A stretch of DNA of 54,078 nucleotides. It comes from Gluconacetobacter dulcium (GTDB lineage: Bacteria; Pseudomonadota; Alphaproteobacteria; Acetobacterales; Acetobacteraceae). The notes beneath the pieces are model-generated. The model did not search any database and was not told where the DNA came from. It was given only the letters and a program-made list of their open reading frames with translations. The position numbers and the translations under genes were made by a program. The number at the start of each line of letters is the position of its first letter. Within the stretch, counting starts at the first letter, position 1. Positions 22,755 through 31,815 of the stretch are shown here, one piece after another. The stretch covers positions 1 through 54,078 of the forward strand of contig NZ_JABEQN010000029.1 of the NCBI RefSeq assembly GCF_014174165.1. The letters run 5' to 3'.

Positions 22755-24946
22755 TGTCCAGGAGAGATCTTTCCGCCGCCACTTCGCTGTGCGGCCTGCT
22801 GCTGCTTTCCTCCGTGGCGGGCATTGCGCCGGCACGCGCCCAGAGTGCTTATCAGCCGGCACCGCCCGGACCGGGAGAGGCGGATGCGCCGGGGAAGGCC
22901 GGTAACAAGTTCGCCGGTCCGTCGCCTTTCGCGCCGCAGGCGCCGGGGGTGAATGCCGCGAATATTCCCGATGGGCCGCCCGCGGAGCCGGGGGAGGTGA
23001 CGCCGGCCGTCGAGCAGATCGGCAGCCATCCGGCGCATGGGGACTGGCCGGCCTATGGGCGGGATACCGATGCCACGCGCTATTCGCCGCTGGAGCAGAT
23101 CACGCCTGCGAATGTGGGGCAGTTGACGCGCGCCTTCGTCTATCACACCGGCAGCAAGCCGGCGCCGGGGCAGGTGAACAAATGGGCCGCCGAGACCACG
23201 CCCATCAAGGTGGGGGACGGGCTGTATATGTGTTCGGCCATGAATGACATCATGAAGCTGGACCCGGCCACCGGCAAGGAAATCTGGCGGCACGACGCCG
23301 GGGTGAAATATGCCAGCATTCCCTATACGGCGGCGTGCAAGGGGGTGGTGTACTATACCTCCTCGACCGTGCCGGAGGGAGAGCCCTGCCATAACCGGAT
23401 TCTCGAAGGCACGCTGGATATGCGGCTGATCGAGGTGGATGCCGATACGGGCAAACTGTGCGAAGGCTTCGGCTATCACGGGCAGGTCAATCTGATGAAG
23501 GGCATGGGGGAGTCGGTGCCCGGCTTCGTGTCCATGACCGCGCCGCCGCCGATCGTGAATGGTGCGATCGTGGTGAATCATGAAGTGCTGGATGGGCAGC
23601 GTCGCTGGGCGCCCTCGGGCGTGATCCGTGGCTATGATGCCGAGACGGGCAAGTTTCTGTGGGCGTGGGATGTCAACCGCCCGGATGCGCATGGCGAGCC
23701 CGCCGAGGGCCAGCATTACAGCCGGGGCACACCCAATTCCTGGGCGACCATGACGGGGGACGACGCACTCGGGCTGGTCTATGTGCCGACCGGCAATTCG
23801 GCGGCCGATTATTACTCCGCCATGCGGTCGCCGGAGGAGAACAAGGTATCGTCGGCGATCGTGGCGCTGGATGTGAAGACCGGTTCGCCGCGCTGGGTGT
23901 TCCAGACCGTCCATAAGGACGTGTGGGATTACGACATCGGCTCCCAGCCCACCATGATCGACTTCCCTGGCCAGGATGGGCCGGTGCCGGCGCTGGTGGT
24001 GCCGACGAAGCGCGGCCAGACCTTCGTGCTCGATCGCCGTGACGGCAAGCCGCTGCTGCCGGTCGAGGAACGCCCGGCGCCGACCGACACCGATGTGGAG
24101 GGCGATCCGCGTTCGCCCACGCAGCCCTGGTCGGTGGGCATGCCGCGTCTGGGCCTGCCGGACCTGAAGGAAAGCGACATGTGGGGCATGTCGCCCATCG
24201 ACCAGCTTTTCTGCCGCCTGAAATTCCGCCGGGCCAAATATGAGGGCGAATTCACGGCCCCCAGCGTGGGCAAGCCGTGGATCGAATATCCCGGTTATAA
24301 CGGCGGCAGCGACTGGGGCAGCATGGCGTACGACCCCAGGACGGGCGTGCTGATCGCCAACTGGAACGTGACGCCGATGTACGACCAGCTCGTCACCCGC
24401 AAGAAGGCCGACGAACTGGGGCTGATGCCGCTTGACGATCCGAACTTCAAGCCCGGTGGCGGCGGGGCGGAAGGCAATGGGGCCATGGCCGATACGCCCT
24501 ATGGCATCGTGGTGTCGCCGTTCTGGAACCAGTACACGCACATGATGTGCAACAAGCCGCCTTACGGCATGATCACGGCGATCGACATGCATACCCGCAA
24601 GGTGCTGTGGCAGCATCCGCTGGGCAGCGCGCGGGCGAATGGTCCGTGGGGGATACCGACCTACCTGCCGCTGACGATCGGGACGCCCAATAATGGCGGG
24701 CCGGTGGTGACGGCCGGCGGCGTGGTGTTCGTCGCCGCGACGACCGACAACATGCTGCATGCGTTCGATGCCAAGACCGGCAAGGAACTGTGGAACGACG
24801 TGCTGCCGGGCGGTGGGCAGGCGACGCCGATGACGTATGAGCATAAGGGCAGGCAGTATGTCGCCATCATGGCGGGCGGGCATCATTTCATGATGACGCC
24901 GGTGAGCGATGCGCTGGTGGTCTACGCGCTGCCTGAAAACAAGTGA
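22754..24946 (+). CDS. sldA: PQQ-dependent polyol dehydrogenase, catalytic subunit
   Basis: 730 residues: signal peptide (MSRRDLSAATSLCGLLLLSS, cleaved near ARA), a Pro/Gly-rich linker and an eight-bladed propeller of the glucose/quinate/polyol dehydrogenase group: GDWPAYGRDTDATRYSPLEQ and ITPANVGQL near residue 100, VHKDVWDYDIGSQP near 390, W-rich tryptophan-docking repeats such as ATGKEIWRHDAG, TGKFLWAWDV, TGSPRWVFQT, TRKVLWQHPLG and TGKELWNDVLPGG. The absence of built-in membrane helices, with a separate small membrane subunit immediately upstream, is the SldBA arrangement of acetic acid bacteria. It oxidises polyols in the periplasm and feeds electrons to ubiquinone. Substrate specificity (glycerol, sorbitol, arabitol, gluconate) cannot be told from sequence alone. 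Confidence 0.88.
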   Translation: MSRRDLSAATSLCGLLLLSSVAGIAPARAQSAYQPAPPGPGEADAPGKAGNKFAGPSPFAPQAPGVNAANIPDGPPAEPGEVTPAVEQIGSHPAHGDWPAYGRDTDATRYSPLEQITPANVGQLTRAFVYHTGSKPAPGQVNKWAAETTPIKVGDGLYMCSAMNDIMKLDPATGKEIWRHDAGVKYASIPYTAACKGVVYYTSSTVPEGEPCHNRILEGTLDMRLIEVDADTGKLCEGFGYHGQVNLMKGMGESVPGFVSMTAPPPIVNGAIVVNHEVLDGQRRWAPSGVIRGYDAETGKFLWAWDVNRPDAHGEPAEGQHYSRGTPNSWATMTGDDALGLVYVPTGNSAADYYSAMRSPEENKVSSAIVALDVKTGSPRWVFQTVHKDVWDYDIGSQPTMIDFPGQDGPVPALVVPTKRGQTFVLDRRDGKPLLPVEERPAPTDTDVEGDPRSPTQPWSVGMPRLGLPDLKESDMWGMSPIDQLFCRLKFRRAKYEGEFTAPSVGKPWIEYPGYNGGSDWGSMAYDPRTGVLIANWNVTPMYDQLVTRKKADELGLMPLDDPNFKPGGGGAEGNGAMADTPYGIVVSPFWNQYTHMMCNKPPYGMITAIDMHTRKVLWQHPLGSARANGPWGIPTYLPLTIGTPNNGGPVVTAGGVVFVAATTDNMLHAFDAKTGKELWNDVLPGGGQATPMTYEHKGRQYVAIMAGGHHFMMTPVSDALVVYALPENK

Positions 24947-24952
24947 CGTAAA

Positions 24953-25057
24953 CGCGGGGCTCTGCCCCGCACCCCGCCAAAGGCGGCGCCTTTGGAAACC
25001 GTTTGTATGGGGGTCAAGGGGCCGACTGGCCCCTTGCGGGTGCGGGCAGAGCCCGCG
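24953..25057. repeat. Nested GC-rich palindromes after sldA
   Basis: Outer arms GCGGGGCTCTGCCCCGC (24954-24970) and GCGGGCAGAGCCCGC near 25042-25056 enclose CCAAAGGC/GCCTTTGG and AAGGGGCC/GGCCCCTT hairpins. This looks like a terminator combined with a dispersed palindromic intergenic element. Confidence 0.55.
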
Positions 25058-25062
25058 CTTTA

Positions 25063-25304
25063 ATGCGTTCCGGTTTCTCGAGCAGGCCGGTGATCGGTCC
25101 GGGGGGGGGGGGCGGGCTGGTGCTGGCGGACCGGATCGTGCTGACCGTCGAAGATCGGGACATGCTGCTGGAAGCCGGCGACAGTTTTCGCTTTGTCAGT
25201 CTGCGCCCGCATCGTTTCATGAACGCGCATGATGGCGAAAGCCGGATATTGTGGGTCAATTGTGCCATGCCGGCCGGCGGGCTGAGGGGATCGGGGAGAG
25301 CGGA
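25063..25304 (+). pseudogene. Cupin-domain remnant containing a 12-G tract
   Basis: The frame from ATG 25063 reads through a G12 run (25101-25112) into ADRIVLTVEDRDMLLEAGDS and then FRFVSLRPHRFMN...ILWVN, the C-terminal cupin part of XRE/cupin-type regulators (GD-F...P-H-F-N...LWV). The N-terminal DNA-binding half is absent: its place is taken by the palindromic element after sldA. The frame runs on into the next gene without a clean end. Probably a gene fragment; a short phase-variable product is a less likely alternative. Confidence 0.55.
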
Positions 25305-26510
25305 ATGTATGGTCGTCTGGCACGATTGCGTCTGCACTGGTACGCGCGGGTGGGACGCGACCTGCTGGCCCGGTACTGGCAATGGGCGCTGCTGGCCACG
25401 CTGCTGGTACCTGGGGCGCCGATCGTCGCACCGTTTCTCAGATTTGCCGAACTGCTGGGGCTGGCGGTCGCGCCCGGTCCGGGAATGGCGGGACATGCCT
25501 TGCTGGCGGTGGTGATCGACCTGGTGGCCGTGCTGTGGGTCCTGCCGCAGCGGCGGGCGCTGCTGGGCGGGGCGTTCATGGGGTATGTGGCCACCCTGCC
25601 GGTGCCACGCCATGTCCGGCTCGGGGTCGGTGCCACGATGCTGGTGGTGGCGAATGGTCCCCTGCTGCTGGCGGCCGGACTGGCCGCCGCGCGGATCGCC
25701 TCGCAGGCAGAGGGGATGTATCTGGCTGGCTGTTTTCTGGTGGTGCTGGGTCTTGCGGGAGTGGCTCAGTATGCCGCCCTCAGCCGGCGGCTGGTCGTGC
25801 TCGGTGGGGTTGGTATTGGTGACCTGCTTCTTGCTGCCGGGCTGGATGCCCCGTCGGCGGCGGGGCGCTGGGGCCTGGCTGGCGCGGCGCTGGCCTGTGC
25901 CGTGGCCGTGGCGGGCTTCGGCGAGCGCCTGGCGGTGGCTGGTGGACGGTGGCGCCGCCTGCGGGCCGGGCGGGCGGTGGTGCGCGATCGTGCCGGGATC
26001 GTGGCGCCGGCCGTGCGGGTGCAGTGGGGGATTCTGGCGGATCGGCCGGTCCTGTCCGTCTTGCGGATCGGGGCGGCGGTTGCGCTGGCCTTCGGCGTGG
26101 CGCGGCTGGTGGCGCTGTTCGACTTCGACAGCCGCGCCGTGCCGACCCTGATCGTGGCCGTGGCGGTGATCGGCCTGTTGCTGGCGGGCCTCTACCGCAC
26201 CCTGTCCGAGGCGCATCGGGCGGCGGCGGGGTATCTGGCGAGCTTGCCTCTGCCCCCGCGTTACTGGCCGCTGCGCGATACCGGGTTCCTGATGCTGGTC
26301 AATCTGGTGCCGCTGGCGGTCCTGCTTCGGCCGCAGGGGCGGCAGGGCGGGAGCCTGCTGGCGGTTCTGGCCGGGCTGGCGGTGGCGGGGCAGGCGCTGC
26401 TGGTGCTGCTGCGCTGGCCGGTGCTGCATGGCGGGCGCCATCGGCTGGTCCTCAGCCTGCTGCTGGCCGCCGGCTGGTCGGGCGCCGCGATGGCGGCGGT
26501 GTCACGATGA
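25305..26510 (+). CDS. ABC-type exporter membrane subunit (polytopic, family not assigned)
   Basis: 401 residues with about 10 hydrophobic segments, first cytoplasmic stretch MYGRLARLRLHWYARVGRDL. I do not recognise a named family, but the downstream ABC ATPase overlaps its stop by ATGA, so it is very likely the partner permease of an ABC-2-like exporter. The ATG at 25305 has GGGGAGAG upstream. It opens a run leading through the ATPase into an ECF sigma/FecR/TonB receptor set, so a role in metal or metallophore handling is possible (inference). Confidence 0.7.
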   Translation: MYGRLARLRLHWYARVGRDLLARYWQWALLATLLVPGAPIVAPFLRFAELLGLAVAPGPGMAGHALLAVVIDLVAVLWVLPQRRALLGGAFMGYVATLPVPRHVRLGVGATMLVVANGPLLLAAGLAAARIASQAEGMYLAGCFLVVLGLAGVAQYAALSRRLVVLGGVGIGDLLLAAGLDAPSAAGRWGLAGAALACAVAVAGFGERLAVAGGRWRRLRAGRAVVRDRAGIVAPAVRVQWGILADRPVLSVLRIGAAVALAFGVARLVALFDFDSRAVPTLIVAVAVIGLLLAGLYRTLSEAHRAAAGYLASLPLPPRYWPLRDTGFLMLVNLVPLAVLLRPQGRQGGSLLAVLAGLAVAGQALLVLLRWPVLHGGRHRLVLSLLLAAGWSGAAMAAVSR

Positions 26511-27208
26511 TGGGCGGGGGGCATCTGGCCTGCTCGGGGCTCCGGGCTGCCGTGCGCGGGCGGACGGTCTTCGACGGGATCGCGCTGGATCTCGGGCTGG
26601 GGGTGCATGCCCTGCGAGGGGAGAACGGGATCGGCAAATCGACGCTGCTGCGTCTGCTGGCCGGTGCGCAGCCCCTTGAGGCGGGGCGGGTCGTGATCGA
26701 CGGGATCGACCTGACGCAGGCGCCGGAGGCGGCCAGGCGGCGGCTGGGATATGTGCCGGATGAAAGCCCGGTCTATCCGTTCATGACGGGGGAGGACCTG
26801 CTGCGCTTCGTTGCCGCCGCCCGGCGGGTGGCGGTCGGGGCCGGGCTGCGTGCCATGCTCGACGGGTTCGGTCTGGAGCGGCACCTGCGGACGCGCTTCG
26901 ATGCCATGTCGCTGGGGACGCGCAGGAAGATGCTGCTGTGCGCCGCCTGGATCGGCAGCCCGCCCGTGCTGCTGCTGGACGAGCCGTCGAACGGGCTGGA
27001 CCCGGAGGCGCGCGATTATCTGGCGGATCTGCTGTGTCGCGCGGGAGAGGAGAAGATGGTCCTGTTCTCGTCGCACGACGTGGAATTCATGGCGGCCTGC
27101 GGTGCGACGAGCATCGAGATGCGTTCTCTCTTTCGTCCGGGCGGCATGAGCGCCGACAGTGGCGGCGGTGTTTCATCAAAACTTCACATTGCGACGCCCG
27201 CCCCGTGA
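26507..27208 (+). CDS. ABC transporter ATP-binding protein
   Basis: 233 residues with intact motifs: Walker A GENGIGKST (about residue 38), Q-loop-like region GYVPDESPVYPFMTGEDLL, signature MSLGTRRKM, Walker B VLLLDEPSNGLD and H-loop FSSHD. This contrasts with the degenerate ATPase at 3.7 kb. Coupled to the upstream permease by an ATGA overlap, and seven bases from the next gene. Confidence 0.88.
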   Translation: MMGGGHLACSGLRAAVRGRTVFDGIALDLGLGVHALRGENGIGKSTLLRLLAGAQPLEAGRVVIDGIDLTQAPEAARRRLGYVPDESPVYPFMTGEDLLRFVAAARRVAVGAGLRAMLDGFGLERHLRTRFDAMSLGTRRKMLLCAAWIGSPPVLLLDEPSNGLDPEARDYLADLLCRAGEEKMVLFSSHDVEFMAACGATSIEMRSLFRPGGMSADSGGGVSSKLHIATPAP

Positions 27209-27214
27209 TTACTT

Positions 27215-27739
27215 ATGCCCGAATTTTCCAAGGTGAGAATCGCGGCGTCGATGGTGGAATACTGGTCCCTGTGTCAGGAAACATGGCAGAGCCTCTCCCG
27301 GCGGGTGCGGGCGGCCACGCGACGCGACGATGCGGATGATCATCTTCAGACCGCGCTGCTGAATTATATCGAACGGCCCGAAGGCAGCGTCCGGCATCCT
27401 GAGGCGTATATCGTGCGCAGCGCCGTCAACCTGTCGCATAACGCACGTCGGCGGGAGCAGGGGGCGCCGGTGGAGCCGATGGACTGGACCGCCCTGGACG
27501 GGCAGGCCGGCGATGTCACGCCCTTGCAGGACCAGATTGTCGCGGCGCGGGAGCGCATGGCCCGCTTCCAGGACGGGTGCGCGCAGTTACCCGAACGGAT
27601 GCGGCAGGTTTTCGTGCTGAATCGCGTGGAAAAGATGCCATACGGGCGGATTGCTTCCGTGCTGGGCGTTTCCGAAAGCACGGTCGAGAAGGAAATGGCC
27701 AAGGCTTTGATTTTTCTGCAATCTTGGATGGAGCATTGA
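27215..27739 (+). CDS. FecI-like ECF sigma factor
   Basis: 174 residues (162 if the ATG at 27251 is used). Region 2 is HLQTALLNYIERPEGSVRHP followed by EAYIVRSAVNLSHNARRRE; region 4 is LPERMRQVFVLNRVEKMPYG and RIASVLGVSESTVEKEMAKA. Typical of short iron-type ECF sigmas. A GTGAGAAT half-site near 27233 recalls half of a Fur box. FecR follows with an overlapping start. Confidence 0.9.
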   Translation: MPEFSKVRIAASMVEYWSLCQETWQSLSRRVRAATRRDDADDHLQTALLNYIERPEGSVRHPEAYIVRSAVNLSHNARRREQGAPVEPMDWTALDGQAGDVTPLQDQIVAARERMARFQDGCAQLPERMRQVFVLNRVEKMPYGRIASVLGVSESTVEKEMAKALIFLQSWMEH

Positions 27740-28671
27740 AAGACGGCTCTGAAGCCGGGCGCATTCGGGACGATGCTGCGCTCTGGATTGCCCGTCTCCA
27801 TGCCGATGATTGCACCGATGACGATCGCGCGCGTTTCCTGCACTGGCTCCATGCCGATGCGGCCCATGCGCAGATGTTCGAATGTCTGACCGATCTGTGG
27901 GATATGGGCGCGGGCGTCAGCTTGCCCGTTCCGCCTGCGGTGGCAGCGCGGCGCCTGGCCATGCCGGCCCTGTCGCGGCGCCAGGCGATGGCGGTCGCGG
28001 TGTGTGGCGTGGCCGGACTGGTCGTGCCGCTGGCGCCCGCGGCGAACGCGCGGCGCATCCTGCGGACGCAGGTGGGCGAGACGCGCGGTTTCGCGATCGA
28101 CGGGGGGGCGGTGTGCCGGCTGGATACCGACAGCCGTGTGACGCTGATTCCCGCACGGCGGCTGGGCCTGCTGGATGGCGGGCAGGTTTTCGTGGACTGG
28201 CGGGCTGCCTACCCGTTCGCCTTCCGCGCCGGGCCGCTGGTGCTGCGGTTCTTTTCCCGCGCCGAGGCCGATGTGCGCGAAGACGCGGTGTCGGCCGGCG
28301 TGACCGCCGTCAGCGGCAGGGTCATGGTGCAGGCGCCGCAGACCGGGCGGGCGACATGGCTGGGGCAGGGCGAGCGCCTGCGGGTTTTCGCGGGCGGACG
28401 GGTGGAGCACGATCGGCCGGATCTGGACGAGCTTCTGGCCTGGCGGCGGGGCAACCTGGTGTTTCGCAACGGGCGGCTTGCCGACATCGTGGCCGAGGTC
28501 AACCGATATACGACGCGCAAGATCGTCCTCTCGACGCCCCGTCTGGCCGGCATGCGGTTGAGCGGTATCTATAATTTCGGGAAGGAACAGGATTTTCTCG
28601 AAATTCTCTCGCGCCTGCTGCCGCTGGGCGTCGTTGCCGATCCGTCCTGCTACCGGCTGGTTCCGGTGTGA
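27736..28671 (+). CDS. FecR-family anti-sigma regulator, possible Tat substrate
   Basis: 311 residues. N-terminal anti-sigma part (IRDDAALWIARLHADDCTDD, RFLHWLHADAAHAQMF), a central SRRQAMAVAVCGVAGLVVPL segment with twin arginines that looks like a Tat-type or membrane-inserting signal, then the periplasmic FecR domain (VGETRGFAIDGGAVCRLDTD; GGQVFVDWR) and a C-terminal STN-like domain (RYTTRKIVLSTPRLAGMRLS). Start TTG at 27736 overlaps the sigma stop (TTGA) with GGATGGAG just upstream; longer frames upstream lie inside the sigma gene. Confidence 0.9.
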   Translation: MKDGSEAGRIRDDAALWIARLHADDCTDDDRARFLHWLHADAAHAQMFECLTDLWDMGAGVSLPVPPAVAARRLAMPALSRRQAMAVAVCGVAGLVVPLAPAANARRILRTQVGETRGFAIDGGAVCRLDTDSRVTLIPARRLGLLDGGQVFVDWRAAYPFAFRAGPLVLRFFSRAEADVREDAVSAGVTAVSGRVMVQAPQTGRATWLGQGERLRVFAGGRVEHDRPDLDELLAWRRGNLVFRNGRLADIVAEVNRYTTRKIVLSTPRLAGMRLSGIYNFGKEQDFLEILSRLLPLGVVADPSCYRLVPV

Positions 28672-28800
28672 GCGGGGCGGGGTGATGTTTCGTTAAGATT
28701 TTATGAAGAGCCTTTCGCGGCGTTGAAAGTTTTCGGCATCGGGGTTGTCTGTGCTGCGGGGCCGCGCTGGTGGCCGGGTGACGAGGGGCAGACCGGAACA

Positions 28801-31506
28801 ATGGCAGACGGCGTTATCCGCGCGCGCCTCTTTCTTCTTTTCGCCACGATGTCTGTCCTTCTGGCGGGCGGGCCTGATGCGGTGGCCGCACCGTCTGGCC
28901 TGCTGCATGTGGATATGGCGCGTCAGCCCCTGGGCCAGGCCCTGACGGAACTTGGCCGAGAGGCCGGGCAGAACGTCATGTTCGCGCCCGATGTGGTCGG
29001 CCGGCGTCAGGCACCCGCGCTGAAGGGGGAGTACACGCTACAGGACGCGGCACGCCGGCTGCTGGCGGGTAGCGGCCTGACCCTCCGTGCGACGCCCGCT
29101 GGTGGGCTGATGATCGAAAGGGGCGTGGCCGCGCGCGCGCCCTCGGGGCCGACGCGCCATGCCAGGGCGGTGCGGGAAGATATCGTGGCGACCGGGCAGC
29201 GGATGACGCGCGCGGTGATGCGTGTCGGCGGCGAACAGATCCAGGACCTGATGCCGGGACAGAACCCGATGCAGGCCCTGAGCATCCTGCCCGGCGTGAT
29301 CTTCACCGATGTCGATCCGTGGGGGAATAACGAGCAGAATGCGAGCATGTACGTCCATGGGTTTTCCACGACCCAACTGGGCTACACGCTCGATGGTGTG
29401 CCTCTGGGGGCCGGGGCCTATGGCAATTACAATGGCCTGTCCTCGCAGCGCGCGGCGATCAGCGAGGATATCGCCAGCGTGTCGCTGTCGTCCGGCGCGG
29501 GTGCGCTCGGCACGGCGTCCACCAGCAATCTGGGCGGGACCATCGCCTTCAAGACATCCGCCCCCGCCCGGCGGGCCGGTGCGACCCTGACGCAGACATT
29601 CGGCAGTTTTGCCACCTTCCGCACCTTCGCGCGGGTGGATACCGGCCGCTTCGGCGAGGGCAATGCCGCCTATTTCGCCTTTGCGCGGCAGGTTGCGCAG
29701 CCCTGGAACCTGGGGTCAGCCAACCGGCAGGGCGGATACCAGGTCAACGGAAAATTCGTCCATGAGGGCGAGAAGACCAGGGTGACGGCCTATTTCGACT
29801 GGCAGGACAAGGTGGAGCCGAATACGCAGGGGCTCAGCATCAACACGAACGACTGGCTGGACAATCCGGCGAAATCCTACACGCGCGGCGCGTTCTATCC
29901 GGATCTGAGGGCCGCGATGGCGAACTATCCTGCCCGGTCGTCAACGGCCGCCAGCCCTTCGGCGCCGAACAATCAATATTACTTCTCGGCCGCGCAGCGT
30001 ACGGATTATCTGGCTTATGTGAATATTTCACATAAATTTTCGGATCAGGTCAGTTGGGATCATACGCTTTACTATCATTACGACCGGGGTGCCGGTCTTG
30101 TCGCCACGTCTATCCGCAGTGCGGCCATCCTGACCATCCTGGGGGCGTATCTGGACCCGACGGCTTCACACTATATCCGGAACGGCCAGTTTACTTACGC
30201 GAATGGCGGCATCGATCCGGTGGTCTGGAACCGGACGGGCGGCACCGGCTTTGCCGTGCGCACGACCGAGTACAACGACAATCGCGGTGGCATTACCAGC
30301 ACCGTCCACTACCGGGCGGGCCGGCATGATGTCGAGGCCGGCATCTGGTACGAACGCAATGACAATGCGCAGGGGCGGTTCTGGTATCCGCTCGGTGCGG
30401 CCGATACGCTCTCGCCTTATGACATGCCGAAACATCCGCTGATTACGCAGTTCGTCAACGTCTTCCATACCGATACGTTCGTCTACCACATGCAGGATAC
30501 GTATCATGTCCTGCCGAATCTGCGGCTTATGGTCGGCATGAAACTGGAGCATGTGAATACGAACGGCACGCTGCCCGTTGCGTCGCTGCCGCAGGCGCAG
30601 TCTTCCGCGACCGCCGGGGCCGGGGGGCTGGATTCGGAGACGAATACCGTTGCCGGGGGTACGCTGTCCTCGTTCAAGCCGTTTCTGCCGGCGGTCGGCG
30701 CGGTGTGGGATTTTACCAGATATGAGGAAATGTTCTTCAATATCCAGAGGAACCTGAATTCCTACGCCGAAGACGGATATGGCGGGGCGTCGCCATGGGG
30801 CGTGAGTTCCCAGCAGGAGTTCGAGGCGTTCCGCAGGGAGGGGCATCCTGAAACGTCGTGGACCTATGAAGTGGGTCTGCGTACGGCGCGGCCGCTCGAT
30901 GCCGGAATCCTGAAGGAAATTTCAGGGCAGATTGCGTATTATCATGTCGATTTCGCCGACCGGATCGGCAGGATTACCCCGCCCTATGCCGGGATCTCGG
31001 GTGTGGGCAGCACGGTTGCCAACCTGGGCGGTGTCACGACCGACGGGGTGGATATGGCGTTGACCGTGCGTCTTGGCGAGCATTTCTGGCTCTATGATGC
31101 GGTTTCGTATATCCGTAGTGTTTACAATGATAATTTTATAAGCGGTGCGACTCTTTATCGGATCGGGGGAGATAGGGTCGCGGGGATTCCCGAATGGTCG
31201 GACAAGTTCGTGCTGCGCTACAGATATGGCTGGTTCCAGGCCGAACTGAACGGCGAGTGGATGGATATCCGCTATGGTACCTATACCGACCAGCTTTATG
31301 CGCCTGCCCGGTTCACCATGGGGTTCAATACGAAATACACGTTTCACAATATCCCGCGCGTCAATGCGCTGACATTTCAGTTCAATATCTACAACCTGAC
31401 CGATGCCCGCACCTGGTCGAGCCTCTCGCCGGGCGATGCGACCAGCTATACGGCCTATCCGACCACGCCACGGAGCTTCTACGGCACGGTGTCGGTCGCG
31501 TTCTGA
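28801..31506 (+). CDS. TonB-dependent receptor with STN signalling domain
   Basis: 901 residues: signal peptide (RLFLLFATMSVLLAGG, ending near VAA), STN domain (about 34-107; GLLHVDMARQPLGQALTELG), plug (about 130-285; MQALSILPGVIFTDVDPWG, VHGFSTTQLGYTLDGVPLGA) and barrel ending SVAF. Longer than the other receptors, with a plug rich in Asn/Gly (NNEQNASMYVHGF). It is the natural partner of the sigma/FecR pair just upstream. The ligand is unknown; unlike receptors at 16 and 33.6 kb it lacks the C-terminal CYYG motif. The end overlaps the convergent DUF3325 gene by 28 bases. Confidence 0.92.
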   Translation: MADGVIRARLFLLFATMSVLLAGGPDAVAAPSGLLHVDMARQPLGQALTELGREAGQNVMFAPDVVGRRQAPALKGEYTLQDAARRLLAGSGLTLRATPAGGLMIERGVAARAPSGPTRHARAVREDIVATGQRMTRAVMRVGGEQIQDLMPGQNPMQALSILPGVIFTDVDPWGNNEQNASMYVHGFSTTQLGYTLDGVPLGAGAYGNYNGLSSQRAAISEDIASVSLSSGAGALGTASTSNLGGTIAFKTSAPARRAGATLTQTFGSFATFRTFARVDTGRFGEGNAAYFAFARQVAQPWNLGSANRQGGYQVNGKFVHEGEKTRVTAYFDWQDKVEPNTQGLSINTNDWLDNPAKSYTRGAFYPDLRAAMANYPARSSTAASPSAPNNQYYFSAAQRTDYLAYVNISHKFSDQVSWDHTLYYHYDRGAGLVATSIRSAAILTILGAYLDPTASHYIRNGQFTYANGGIDPVVWNRTGGTGFAVRTTEYNDNRGGITSTVHYRAGRHDVEAGIWYERNDNAQGRFWYPLGAADTLSPYDMPKHPLITQFVNVFHTDTFVYHMQDTYHVLPNLRLMVGMKLEHVNTNGTLPVASLPQAQSSATAGAGGLDSETNTVAGGTLSSFKPFLPAVGAVWDFTRYEEMFFNIQRNLNSYAEDGYGGASPWGVSSQQEFEAFRREGHPETSWTYEVGLRTARPLDAGILKEISGQIAYYHVDFADRIGRITPPYAGISGVGSTVANLGGVTTDGVDMALTVRLGEHFWLYDAVSYIRSVYNDNFISGATLYRIGGDRVAGIPEWSDKFVLRYRYGWFQAELNGEWMDIRYGTYTDQLYAPARFTMGFNTKYTFHNIPRVNALTFQFNIYNLTDARTWSSLSPGDATSYTAYPTTPRSFYGTVSVAF

Positions 31507-31814
31507 CGGGCGCGCGCCCGTCCGGGCGCATGGGGCCGGGCGGGGGCGCTGTCCCGCAGCGTGCAGGCCAGGGCGGCCGCGAGGAGTGCCCATCCGCAGG
31601 ACAGGGTCCATGTGGTCAGGGCGAACAGCAGGTTGCCTTCATCGCGGATCAGCCCCCACAGGGCCGTGCCCAGCAGGGCGAAGCCGGTGAGCCGCGCCAG
31701 GCGGCGCGGGGCAGGGGGGACGGGGCGCCGCAGCAATGCGCGGCTGCCCCGTTCGTTGCCGGCCGCCAGCAGCAGCGCCCCGGCCAGTTCGCACAGGATC
31801 GAAACCATGGGCAT
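31479..31814 (-). CDS. DUF3325-like small membrane protein
   Basis: 111 residues with three hydrophobic segments (SILCELAGALLLAAG; GFALLGTALWGLI; LSCGWALLAAALACTL). It is last in the order TonB receptor, DUF3649, PepSY, DUF3325, a recurring iron-uptake gene set in proteobacteria. Starts one base after the PepSY stop. Its biochemical role is unknown. Confidence 0.75.
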   Translation of the reverse strand: MPMVSILCELAGALLLAAGNERGSRALLRRPVPPAPRRLARLTGFALLGTALWGLIRDEGNLLFALTTWTLSCGWALLAAALACTLRDSAPARPHAPGRARARQNATDTVP

Positions 31815-31815
31815 G

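Noticed and set aside
22502-24886. 794-codon minus-strand frame opposite sldA
   Set aside because: His/Arg-rich shadow of a clear PQQ dehydrogenase on the plus strand; a known effect of GC-rich coding DNA.
25003-25515. Complete 170-codon cupin gene
   Set aside because: Only the middle resembles a cupin; the 5' part is a palindromic repeat and the 3' part is a shadow of the ABC permease gene.
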